Below are positions 21,253 through 33,200 of a stretch of 64,000 nucleotides of DNA, piece by piece. Made by a program: the position numbers and the translations under genes. The DNA is from Symsagittifera roscoffensis (taxonomy: Eukaryota > Xenacoelomorpha > Acoela > Convolutidae). The notes below the pieces were generated by a model, which had not been told where the DNA came from, made no database searches, and saw only the letters and a list, made by a program, of their open reading frames with translations. Numbering within the stretch: position 1 is the first letter of the stretch; each line of letters starts with the position of its first letter. The stretch spans positions 1,924,001 to 1,988,000 of the forward strand of contig NC_087065.1 of the NCBI RefSeq assembly GCF_963678635.1. The letters are read 5' to 3'.

Positions 21253-21267
21253 TGGCGCTCCTGGGTG
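21253..21267 (+). other. Primer-binding site of element B
   Basis: TGGCGCTCCTGGGTG, 12 nt after the LTR end, identical to the sites in elements A and C although the surrounding leader is not similar. It suggests the same tRNA primer, probably tRNA-Asn (inference). Confidence 0.75.
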
Positions 21268-21299
21268 TTATTCTTTTTTAACATCATGACCGGCAGAAC

Positions 21300-21341
21300 C
21301 GTTAACGAGCACTCCGCGCCGAGCGGATGCTCACATTAACG
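21300..21341 (+). other. Bulged stem-loop just after the PBS
   Basis: Three paired segments nest around the loop GCCGA: CGTTAA/TTAACG, GAGCA/TGCTC and TCCGC/GCGGA, with small internal bulges. This gives 16 base pairs in 42 nt. By position it could be an RNA dimerisation or packaging hairpin; the role is inferred. Confidence 0.55.
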
Positions 21342-21800
21342 CCCTTAATAGGCCTAAACCGTCGGGGCGGAAGGCTAGTTCGGAACGCGGAGGCCTTCCG
21401 AATTGCCGTGAATAGTTTTTTAACCTAGTTAAGACCGAAAATTCACGAACCAGGAAGGGTGGGGGGATCGGCCGTCCCCTCGTCCCCTGAGTGGTTGGTG
21501 ACCAAAAACACTTAAAGATATAAGTAAAACCAAACAAAAAGTAGTATAGTACCCAAGAAAAACAAAAAACATAAAAAATAACCGAAAAAACCAAAAACAG
21601 TAAAAAAGTAAAAAATCAGTAGAAATCATCCCCCCAGAAAAGATGTGATTCAACCCCCCCGTTTGTTGTTGATAGATATATTGTTGTTACAGGCATTTAT
21701 ATCAGTCAGGATCGTTACGATCAATTTTGAGGCCCGTTTGTGAGGCTTGTACTGTAGGGTTATTTGAGCATTTAAGCACGTTAATGATAAATTGCGCTCA

Positions 21801-23432
21801 ATCCGGAGGGGTCAGCTGATTTGCGCTCAATTCAGAAGGGTCTTGGGTGAAGACCGATCCGGCAAGCAGTACAAGGAGCAACAAGAAGGGGCTCAACGAC
21901 AACAACAATCGACTGTTGGGTATCGTTAACAAGTTTTGTATCCCTTTTGGTACAAAAAGTAAGATAGTAATCTGTGGGGGGCTCGACAGTGCTGCACTGT
22001 AGTGACCCTTCACCGAACTGCGAATATCCGAGTTAAGCACCTTAATTCGGATATTAAACAGACCCGGAGGGGTATAGTATTACTAATATTATTACTTATA
22101 TAGCCTTTATTAATAGTCTTATATCGATTTTCAGTGAAAAACAACGAAAACAGACCGGTTTTTAGGGTCAAAATAGCGATATTTTGATCCCCCCACAAGT
22201 CGCGATTTTTGAGATATCGATATTTTTTGAAACGGAAAAAAGCGCTAAGTTAGTGTGTTACATCGTAACTGCACTACTGTAATAAGTAGAACCGGTTAAC
22301 TTTAGTTCGGAAGTGGTTGGAACTAGTTTGGTACCAAAAACCAAATTTTCCCAATTTTTGATAGTAAGAAACACTATAAAATCAGAAAATTTTTTGAAAT
22401 CTTTGAGTTAGGACAGTAAAAATAGTTGTTCAGACAACGTCCACTAGTGAATCTACGAGTTTCAAAACCCGCTACCCGAAAGCTTTCCGGGTTGCAGAGA
22501 AATCGAACATAACGTGTTTGATTTGGTGGATTCATCAATCCGGAGGGGTCCAGGTAGCATAGTATTTCGCAAATTTTTTCTACAAAAGCGTTTTAGATCG
22601 GGTCTTTTGCATTGAACTAGAAAAGTATAGGCCTTGTGAGCTCAGATCAATAATTTTTAGGTCGAAAGGACCAGATTTGCGGAAAAAGTTAGGCGGAACC
22701 TATAAGAGAGAAAGTTTTTGAATTTGGAAAAAAGACGTTTTGGTTAATAACTTTGGAACTACAGAGCATATCGAGTCAATCTTGGTACCATTAGATCAGA
22801 AATTAGTTGAACTTACTAGTAGGAAAGAGAATTACTCGAAAAAGCGAGCGAGAAAATTTTTTGAGATTGTTTTTAGCAAATTACACAAATCCGGAGGGGT
22901 ACACCCTTCACGTTTTATAAATTTTTCTGAAAAACCCTTATACCCCTACCAAAAGTTGATAGCGATTGAACTAAGTAACTTAGGACAGTTCTAGACAAAA
23001 AGGGAAGGCTGAAGGCACAAGACAACCATAATAGAGTCGAAGTTAGGCAAGTGATAAGACCCTTCACCGTTAGTGTGAATTGTCAAATAAGTGCCTTAAC
23101 TTCAATCCGGAGGGGTCTAGGAAAGGACCCTATACCCTTCCCAGTTAATTCAAACAGCATAAAAGCAACGTAGAACGAATCCGGAGGGGTATAAGCTGAA
23201 ATTAAGAAAACTACAAAAAGCTACTTTGACAGAGCTAAGGGCTCCCAATCCGGAGGGGTCGAAATTTTTCAAAGTCATAGGGGTCCGAATCCGGAGGGGT
23301 CTCTCTTCCACAAAACCGGAGGGGTCCGAATCCGGAAGGGTCTTATAGTTGCCAATCCGGAGGGGTACCAATCCGGAGGGGTCCAAATTCTGACAGTCCG
23401 GAAGGGTCCTATTTGTACCAATCCGGAGGGGT
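21801..23432 (+). repeat. About 15 dispersed copies of ATCCGGAGGGGT in element B leader
   Basis: Exact or one- to two-base-variant copies begin at 21801, 21831 (weak), 22064, 22538, 22889, 23105, 23179, 23248, 23289, 23316, 23330, 23355, 23371, 23397 and 23421, all in the same orientation and crowding toward 23.1-23.4 kb. Spacing is irregular (14-470 bp), unlike a simple tandem repeat. The LTR carries one more copy (20762; 51272). Confidence 0.9.
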
Positions 23433-24209
23433 ATTATTTTATTAAGGACTTAGGTAAACGAAAGAAAGACTAAAAAGCGAGAGGTATTAGGTTATTAATA
23501 AACAGGCTAGGTATCAGTGACTGCACTGGTAACTTGCCTTTCAAAAAGAACCAGACTAATACAAAACAGATCCGAACTCGGATATTCGCGACACTAAGTC
23601 TAAATTAGAAAGAGCGTGACTCATTGGTGTGGATTGAAACATAATACGTTTTTGGGAAAAGTGACTGCCCTGAGGATTTTAGTAGGTCTAGCTCGGGCAG
23701 TCCGAAGGCAGATAGGTAACACAATACTCGGTGGGTGCAATAGACGCCCACTTGAGAAAATAACTGCCTTCAAAGTTTTGTCTGTTTGGTGCAGCACCAA
23801 GCAGGGAAAGCTTTTTCTTTAAAAGACAGGTTCGACTATTGTACTGCGACCAACTAAGAGTACAAGACACATACGTTTTTTTATATATACATTCATATTG
23901 TGTCAATATATATTTTTTGTTTTTGATTTTAAATCAACCTAAACTGTGCTTGTTTGGGTAGTGACTACACTATCTTTTAAATTGACTGATAACATCATAT
24001 TGTGCTAGTTTCCAGATCTTTGGACCGATAATCGGCTAGTGTGAATAAATTTTATACAAACTGTACTCTGACAACATACAGGGATTCGTGGTCACTATTT
24101 AATAGAATCTGGTGAAATTTATTGTGTTGTGTCATTATTATTGTTAATAAAACTATAAGGTCTCTAGCAATTGAGTCAAGAGTAGGCATAGGAAAGTGAC
24201 AAATAAAGA

Positions 24210-27200
24210 ATGAGTTTAGACAAGTCAAGGATACCAAAACGAGGTAATAGCTCTAGGAAATTCATACCTGAAAAGCAAAGAAAAACGATGACCGATCCTT
24301 TTGTGGATTGGATCAAGCGAACCCGGTCCGATAAAGAGGGGACGGTTTCAGGCAGAATGGTTGAAACGAGAAGTCAAAAGACCTCAGAAGAGCGAAGAGA
24401 ACTGTTAGAAGTGGAGGTCAATACGGACCATACCATGAACGACAACCAGGGAGTAAATGGACTGGAAGGGAGAGGCAGAAGGCTGGCGAGTGAATCTACT
24501 CCGGTAGAACAAGGCCATGATTTTGCCACTTCCACCGGGACGTTGGATCGAGAGGAGATGTCGGAACTGTCCGACATCTCAACTGAAGTAACGGCAACTA
24601 GAAGATCTCCGACAGACAACACTATGATGGCAAGCGGAACTGGAAAACAAACAACCTCATCATCGTTCTCAGAAAGAATGAAGAACACCTTCGGAAACAT
24701 CTTTCCATTCAGCATGGGAGGAGGAGCAGGAAACGATGGGGGGTCCCAGGAGGAAGAGGATGAAGAGGAGCAAGGGGACTTTGGATCTCAAGTCAGTCTC
24801 AATAGTTCGATCCAGGAGAACGAGGCATACGTCGGAAGAGAGACTGGAACCATGGACAAATTTGGTGTAGTGACAACGATAAACAAAGAGGCAAACACAC
24901 CAGGCCAGTCAAAAGACTTCGCGATTAGGACAAGTTCAGAGCCACAAACTGGAGAGAGTAGAACCAGAGGGCTAGGCAACGCGTTAGCGGATTCCGAAAT
25001 AGATAATGAAAAGACGTCAAGACAGAGAGTCAAGGCCCGGATCTCTACCAGCACGAAGCTACCTGGGACCGACAGAGTTACACCACCACTAGTGACGCCA
25101 CTCATGGATAACGGGGCAGCACTAGAGGAAGCCTTAAACAACATAGTGGGCAGTTTAGGAGAACAAAATGAACAGATGTCGATAAGGATGAGTGAACTGG
25201 AAAGAGCAGTTCACATTGAAAGAGAAAGTCTGCGGGAAGAAATAAACCGCAACAGACAAGAAGTTGGCAGAAGCGAAAAACGCTTGAAAGAAAGAACGGA
25301 CGAACATATGACGAGGAACTTGTCGCGAATGACAAGAGAGGCGGAACAGAGGGAGTTACGCTTAAGAGCCGACATGGAGAAGTTAAGAATACAGCAAGAG
25401 CAGTCTCTTGGGTCTCTTGACATAAAGATAGACGCGATGATGGAGAGGCGAACTCAGGCTATCATGGATAGGTTGGACGGGCTACTAAGCAGCAAGAGTG
25501 GACCAAAAGAAGGAGAGCCGAACTCGGGAGGTCCCAGCAGGGAACCGAGGGTGAACTTCAATGAACATCAAAGGAAGAAGACGTATGGATCCACTAGAGG
25601 CAGGGGCAGTTCATCAGGCTATGCCACAAGGGGTAATACAGCATGGGGCCCGAACAGTAGAGCGAGTTCAACGGGGAACAGACAAACCTCGAACGAACGA
25701 CCAACGCAAAGCACACATGCGACCGGGAGAAGCGATTCTGGCAACATGGGGCATACAAGCCCGAGGAGGAGTCACATGGGCCAAGCGGGAAACGCTCATG
25801 GTGATTCGGATTGCAGGGATGCACCGCACACAGAGCCTTCGACAAGGTGTGAGGACACTCAGGCGGGACACTCAAGGGATGCTACGGCAATGGCCACAGC
25901 ATTTGAACCCCTGAACAGGTCTTTGGAGACATTCCTGACGCGGTTATCTAGAACCAATGAACGCAGTGAGAAGTCCAGAAGAGTCTTTAAGAAGCCAAGA
26001 TGCTACAAAGACGAATTTGATGGCTGTATTGATACCTGGATAGAGGTAATGAAGCTGCATTTCGAGGAAGAGGACTTGTCGGAGAGACAGGAATGCAGCG
26101 CGCTCACCAGCAACTTAGAAGGGACAGCCCTGAACTGTGTCATGGCCAAGAAACAGTATCAACGTGACACTGCTGAGAAAATCTTCGAAATCTTGTTAAA
26201 CCGTTTCGGATCAGGGGTGCAGGGGCACCAGGCGATGATGCGCTTCGAGAAACGGAGGCAACGAGAAGATGAAACAATAGACAAGTTTCTCGATGATTTG
26301 GAAATGCTGAGAAGACGCAGCCAACCGGATGAGTCAAACCGAAGGATGAACCTGGCCGTAGCCTCAAAATTCATCGATGGTGTGAAAAATGATGAACTTC
26401 GTACGATGCTAGCAACGCATTACACACCACTATCAACTAATGCGCCAACACCGGAGGAGTTGAGGCTCAAATCAAAAGAGTATCTTTTGTTGAAACCTCC
26501 TTCGAGATCTGGATATTACAAGAACAATTATGGCAATTTTAACAACGGACCAGCAAACCAAGGGAACAATTGGTACAAACCGAGGGATGACATGGACAAG
26601 AGACGTTCTTGTGCTAATTGCAGTTCAACAGACCATCATGTGTCAGCATGCCCAGCTTACAAACAAGGCATGAAAGCAATAGGCTTTAGCCTCGAGGACG
26701 AAGATGCGTCAGAGTTGGATCATGAGGATTTCATGAGAGGAGTAATTGCGAAATTTGGCCCGAGGTGTTTCTTTTGTAACTTGGAAGGTCATTTTAAATC
26801 AGATTGTCCGCAATTCTGGGATGCAGTGGCAGACATCAAGCATCCAAGGCATGAAGAAGCTTTGTCAGGAGTGAAAGCAAGCAAGGCTCGACTTTTGAGC
26901 GAAGCAGAGGCACGCAGGAAGGACAAACCTCAAGAGCTGGCGGCAAAGAAAATGCAAGCAGTAACAGAAGAAGCACGTGAACCGGAACCAGCAACTGCGG
27001 CCGATGACTTCAAGATCGATTATAAGGCAGCCGCAAAGGATGCTCTAAATAGAGTACAGCAGGAATTGGTGACGAAAGAGATCGAACAAAAAGTGAAACT
27101 TGAACTGGAAAATGAAAAGCTTCAGGAGCAACTGAATACCTTCGAGGCAATGGAGTTCGAGGAGACGAAAACACCAAGCAGTTTAGATATGAAACTTAAA

Positions 27201-30200
27201 GTGATCTCCGGTAAGAGGTTCGGCATGGCGCCGAAGGGAAAGAAGATACAGTCGATAATCTCAGTGGCTGGACACCAGGTAATAAGAAATTTGAGTGAAC
27301 CATCAGAGTTCACTTTAATGCATTTGGACACATATCCAGATTATCTGAGGCAGGTGGAGCCACGCACTGAGTCGAGAGCTGTGCGAGCACTACTAACGAC
27401 GGGTGGCCCTCGCATGAAGAAACTTCATGGACGCTACTTGGAGGTCTATGGGCCGTATCAAATAATGCTGAACGTGGATGGAATCAGCATCTACACCAGG
27501 ACTTACATAACAACAGATGATGACCAAATGGGGCAGATCTATTTGGGTGAAGAGGAACTCAAAGTCCGCAGGATAGGCCATGACGCCATGATGGAACAAG
27601 ATGCGGTACATATTGGATATGAAGCAGATGTGACAGCACACCTGCTTGACACCAACGGAACAAAAATCGGAGTCACAGGGCTTCTGGACACAGGCGCGGT
27701 GGTGAGTGTGATGCCGATAAAAACCTGGGAGAGAATGGGCTTCACGCGGGAAGATTTGATTCCTACGAATCTCCGACTAGCCGCTGCAAATCGAGGAGCT
27801 ATCTACGTAGCCGGAAGAACACCGGTGACGGTCCTTCACATGGGAGGACGGAACCTTTGGATGAGCTTCCTGGTGGTAGAGAATCTGGACGACGCCGACC
27901 AATTCATCTTGGGCAGAGATTTTGTCAGGAATTTTGACGTGATGATTGACTTGAACAACGGTCTAATACGGATTAGAAACCCGGACCGAAAGTATGTTAA
28001 GAGACCAATTAAAAGGATAATAACAGATGAAAATAAGGTACCAGTTTTTTCGGATAGAAAAGTAAAGTTACAACCAGGACAAGCTGTAGTAGCAATTTTT
28101 AGAATGAGAAATTTAAATTCGTTAAGTGATAGCAAACAGGTTTGCTTAATACCGAATCCAAATAGTCAGAGTTCGGTGATTTTAGGCCGGAGCTTCTCGG
28201 TAACGCGAAACGGACTGTGTGTCAGTGTGTTGTTGAACACACTGGACACCACGGTTTCAATCCAGCGTGGAAATAAGCTTGGCTACGCCTTGCCGATGAG
28301 GACCGACTATGAGGAGACAGAAAACTCGAAGAAATATAGTGTGAAAGACTGTCCTTATCATGCAAATAAAGATAAAATCTTAAAGAGAATTAATGAATTA
28401 AAATCTATTCATAAATTGTTTTCAATGAAATCCGAAACGGACGACGGCTTATCAAGCTGCTCGAATTTTCCGGAACGCCCCTCGTCATATGAACTAGATT
28501 CTGACAAACCGGTTTTGCCAGAAATAGAACATTTAAAAGGAAAAATAGGTGAGGGAGATTTTGAAAAATTGCGGGACCTCCTAGATCGGAACGCCGAAGT
28601 ATTTTCAAAACATAAGGCGGACATCGGTTGCTGTAATTTCGTCGAACACGAAATCGAACTAGAAGAGGGCGCCGTTCCCCATAGGGAAGGCGCAAGGCGA
28701 ATGACGCCACATAAATCGGAAGCGTGCCGAGCGGAAATAGAAATGTTGCTTGAATACGACATGATAGAACCCTCGAAATCACCATGGGCTTGCGGAGTAG
28801 TAATGGCGAAAAAGAAAGGGGGGCAGCTTAGATTTTGTTGCGACTTTCGTTACTTGAACGCGGTAACGATTAAAGATGCGTACCCGATACCGCGAATAGA
28901 CGAGAGCCTATCTAAACTTGGTGATGCAAAGTTCTTCACCACATTGGACTTAGGTTCTGCCTTCTGGCAGGTTCCTTTGCGGAAAAAGGATAGGGAAAAA
29001 ACCGGTTTCGCGTGCGAATTGGGGTTGTACCAGTGGAAGAGGATGCCCTTCGGCTTGTGCAATGCAACAGCAACCTTTCAAAGGCTGATGGCTCAGGCTT
29101 TGACAGGAGTGACCAAAAAGTACGGGAATCTCTTGATGTGCTACGTGGATGACGTAGTCATAGCGACACCGACCCTGGAGGATCACATTGACCGGCTCGA
29201 TGAGGTCTTCGGATGTATGAAAAGAGCAGGCTTGAAATGCAAACCATCGAAATGTGAAATCCTTAGGGATTCGATCAAGTACCTGGGAAGAATGGTGGAC
29301 CGGCATGGTGTGAGGCCAGATCCAGAAGCAGTAGAGGCTGTGCTGACATGGAAAGCTCCTAGAACGGACACACAGCTCATGAGCTTCCTAGGGTTTGCCA
29401 ATTACTACCGAGAATTCATAAAAGGATACGCGGACAAAGTGTACCCGATGCAGAAGCTGATGCGCAACAAAGGGAAAAAGTTCGAATGGAACGATGAGGC
29501 ACAAGTTGCTTTCGAGAACATAAAGCGGGAACTGTGCGAAGCGCCAGTGCTGGGCATGCCTACAGAAAAGGGCATGTATGTTCTTGACACAGACGCATCG
29601 GTGGTGGCCATCTCAGGAATATTGCATCAAGAGCAAGAATGGAACGGAAGAACAGTTCTCCGTCCCATTGCATACGGCAGCAAAGTCTTGAGTGACACAG
29701 AGATGAAATATGGCGAACCAAAAGCAGAAATGTTTGCAGTAGTTACCTTCGTGGAGAAGTACCGTGCATACTTGGGGAGCGCTCCCTTCAAGTTACGCGT
29801 GGACAACAGAGCGTTATCCTGGTTGAAGACCTACTCGATGGATCAGAGTTATATTGGTAGATGGATAGTAAGACTGGATGGCTACCATATGATAATCGAA
29901 CACAGGATGCGTGATAAACATCAGAATGCTGACAGTCTCAGCAAGAAAACTGAGTTCTATGAAAGATTGGAGCAGAAGCAGGCCAATCAGGCGGAAGTAA
30001 AGGAGGGATTCTCGTTTCTGGACAAAGAAACTTATGAAGCGCTTCCCTTAACGAGATGGTTGGATAAGTCTGGACATCCAATTCCGGGGCATCCTGAGTT
30101 ACCTGTAGAGAAAGCAGCCGAGATAAAGATCCTGTCAAGGGAGGACCCGGTCCCCTTGGATTTGTTGCTGCGCTCGAACCTGGTCCAGCAAGAACTCTCT

Positions 30201-33200
30201 CGCATGAATATAAACAGCCTCTCATTATTGGATAAAACGGTGCAAGTCACACCACAAGTGATGCGGATACTGGGTGGATTGTTAGAAAGAGAAGTGGCCA
30301 GAGATGACCCCGAGTGGACAGCAGCAGTGGCATCGCTAACAGTCAGTGAGAAGGTGAAGATCATGCCGTCCAGACAACAGCACGAAGAGAACAAGAGGGA
30401 TTGTAGGACAATAGTTCAGCAACTAGTATCCTCAATACCCCAAGAGATTTTAACCAGTACTTCTTACGGACGGAAAGAACAGGGGAGCAGCAAGCGAAAG
30501 AAAACCGTCACCTTTGTAGACCGGGAAAAAGAGGGTGAAGAGGTAGAACAAAATCTGCTGCAAGACTATTTGTCCGGGGAGAAGGATGAGGAGAAAAACC
30601 AGCGATCACAAGATCAACACCCGGGACAAGGAAATTTGTCCGGGGAGTCTGAGATAAACGAGGAAATTCCTGATGAGAAACAGGACCGAGAGAACAAGGT
30701 TTTGTCCGGGGAGTTCAGATGGATGCGAAGAAAGCACAGACATGATCTGGAGGAGCGTGCAGTCTACAGCACAACCTCTTCGACAGATGATGATTCCCGA
30801 AACTCAGGAATGGACACCTATTCAGACAGGAACTCGAGTTCAGGATCCGAGCTGTCAGAACTGGCGATACACACGCTACTAGTGGAAACTCGGGCGAGAG
30901 ACCTGGACAGAGAGGTGTACCAGGATCCTGACAGTGATCGCTACCTAATACCAAGCGAAAGAGTCTTTGACAACGCAGCGGATGACTTAGAAACGATAGC
31001 GGTATCGAAACGTTCGATAAGCCTGTTGCCGCAGAAAGAGGTAGTCAGGACTGATCTTCAGCCGTTTCAACAAGAAACACAACCGTTGGCGAAGATTTGG
31101 TGCGTTAAGATGGAAGAAGACACACATCAGCCCAACGAGCTGAACAGTCAGATGAGAGTCATGAAGACGTACTTGAAGGCGAGATACAGACTCTCGGACC
31201 TTCTAAGGGCGCAGAGAAATGATCGCATGACAAGCAACCTAAAAAGGTGGATAGAAAACGGTGCACCTGACAAAGGTGACCTGGAAGAAGACAGCTATAG
31301 GATCCTGAGACAATACTTCATGCAGAAGGAGGGGAGATTATATCTGAACAAGGACGGGATCGTGGCTTGCAGGAGAAGAGAAGAAGACAAGGTCTTATAC
31401 AAATATAACGCGATAGTGTTGCCGCAACTCTATCAGACAGAACTATTATTCAGGTCGCATGATCAGATGGGCCATCAAGGGATCGACAAAGTGTATCAGA
31501 GGATCCTGAAGCGCTTTGAGTGGCCTGGGATGAAAAAGGCATGCGAGAAATGGGTGACAGCATGTCTGTCATGCCAACAGGTCAAGGATCCTAGGAAGTT
31601 GCGATTTCCTTTACAATCAATTGAGTCGTCTGAATTCAACGAGGTGGTGCAGATAGATCACCAGAAGATATGCATGACAGACAGCGGTTACAACCAAGTC
31701 TTGGTCATGATAGATCACTTCACGAAGTATGCAGAGGCCGTGCCCTGCATCACTGCCTCGGCGGAAGAGACATGCGACCACCTGATCAATACGTGGATAG
31801 CAAGACACGGATGTCCAATGACGTTTCAATCGGACAATGGAACGGCTTTCGTAGGCGAGCTTACGAAAGAGCTTATGAGACGGTCACAAGTCGCTCAGGC
31901 TCACTCCACGACATACCACCCTCAGACGAATGGCTTAGTGGAAAGACAGAATAGGACGTTAGTGTCGATGCTGAGGGTATATTGTTCCAGGTACATGACC
32001 GATTGGGACAGATACCTTCCACAGGTGATGGGAGCTTATAATAGCACGCAACACTCCACCACTGGAGTCAGTCCACACATGATGCTGACGGGACACGAGA
32101 AGTCTTTACCCTTGACATTCTTCTACCCAGAGTATGAGGGAAAGAAAACGTCCCCACAGGTCTACGTGAGGGATGTGATCAAACGCCAACAGGAGTTGAA
32201 CGATTTGTGTAGACGAAACACTCAGCAGGCACAGGCAAGGCAGAGGAAAAGATTCGACAAGAAAGCAGCTGGTGCAAAGGCCTACTCGGTGGGAGACTAC
32301 GTATGGGTATTTCAGAACGTTATACCACCGAAAGGAACAAAGAAGCTTCTAAAAAAGTGGAGGGGACCCTTCATGATTACGGAGGTGCAACAGGAGGGAC
32401 GTTTTTATAGACTGAGTACTGGCCGAGCCGCCCACTACGAGAACATCAAGCCACACAATCCATCGACAGAAGACTGGTGTATACCTGCAGACATGGAAAA
32501 GGGGGATTATCTAATGATGGACCCTGCTTGTGAGATCAATGAAAAAGGCACCAGGGAGAAGAACGATGGAAACGAAGTCGTAGAGGAAGGCACGGATACA
32601 CCATTGGACCTGGATCCCAACGAACAGATCGAAGCAGACGATGAAACCTTGCCCTACGCAGAGGAAGATTGGCAGGATTCCGAACAGACAGAGATTCCCA
32701 AGAACATGGAACCAGATCTTCCGTTCACGATGCAGACTCGTCAGAAAGACGGGATGAGACCAAGAAAGAAATACAATCCTTACGGTGACGACTTTGTAGT
32801 GGATAGGATAGATCTAAAGAAAATAGTGGAGGAAGTAGTGGGTTTAGAGGAAATAACCGTGTCACAAGACATTGACATAGTCGATGATCACAACGATGAG
32901 TGGGTTGACGACTGGTCGAAACCCGAGGTGGAGTTCGACGATGAGCAACAGCAGTCAAATGAACAAGACCTGACGAATTTGCGTGTCTTAGAGTGGCTGA
33001 ACGAAATGACATCAGACCCTAAAAAGACCAGCGTTACGATTCAAGACGTAGATCGCGAAAGCGCGAAATACATTAAGACCGAACGAGATGATCCTTCCTG
33101 GGCTGCCCAGGAAGGACAACTTCTCATTCCAGCTTCTAATCTTGACTTAATACCCGGTATGCGATCGACGGGGACGCCGATGGATATTTTTGTCCGGGGA

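Larger units (their letters stand above)
21241..24209 (+). other. Element B 5' leader
   Basis: About 2.97 kb without a convincing gene. After a 12-nt gap comes the PBS, then stable hairpins at 21300-21341 and 21370-21399, A/T-rich stretches, and many copies of ATCCGGAGGGGT (21801-23432). Short open frames here (for example 22740-22994) have no homologue in the other elements and are not called. The ORF1 ATG follows at 24210. Confidence 0.75.

Noticed and set aside
22740-22994. 84-codon frame in element B leader
   Set aside because: No similarity to anything in A or C, and it is interrupted by the leader motif; chance.
21801-23432. CRISPR-like spaced repeats
   Set aside because: Repeat only 10-12 bp, irregular spacing, eukaryotic retroelement leader; no cas gene.
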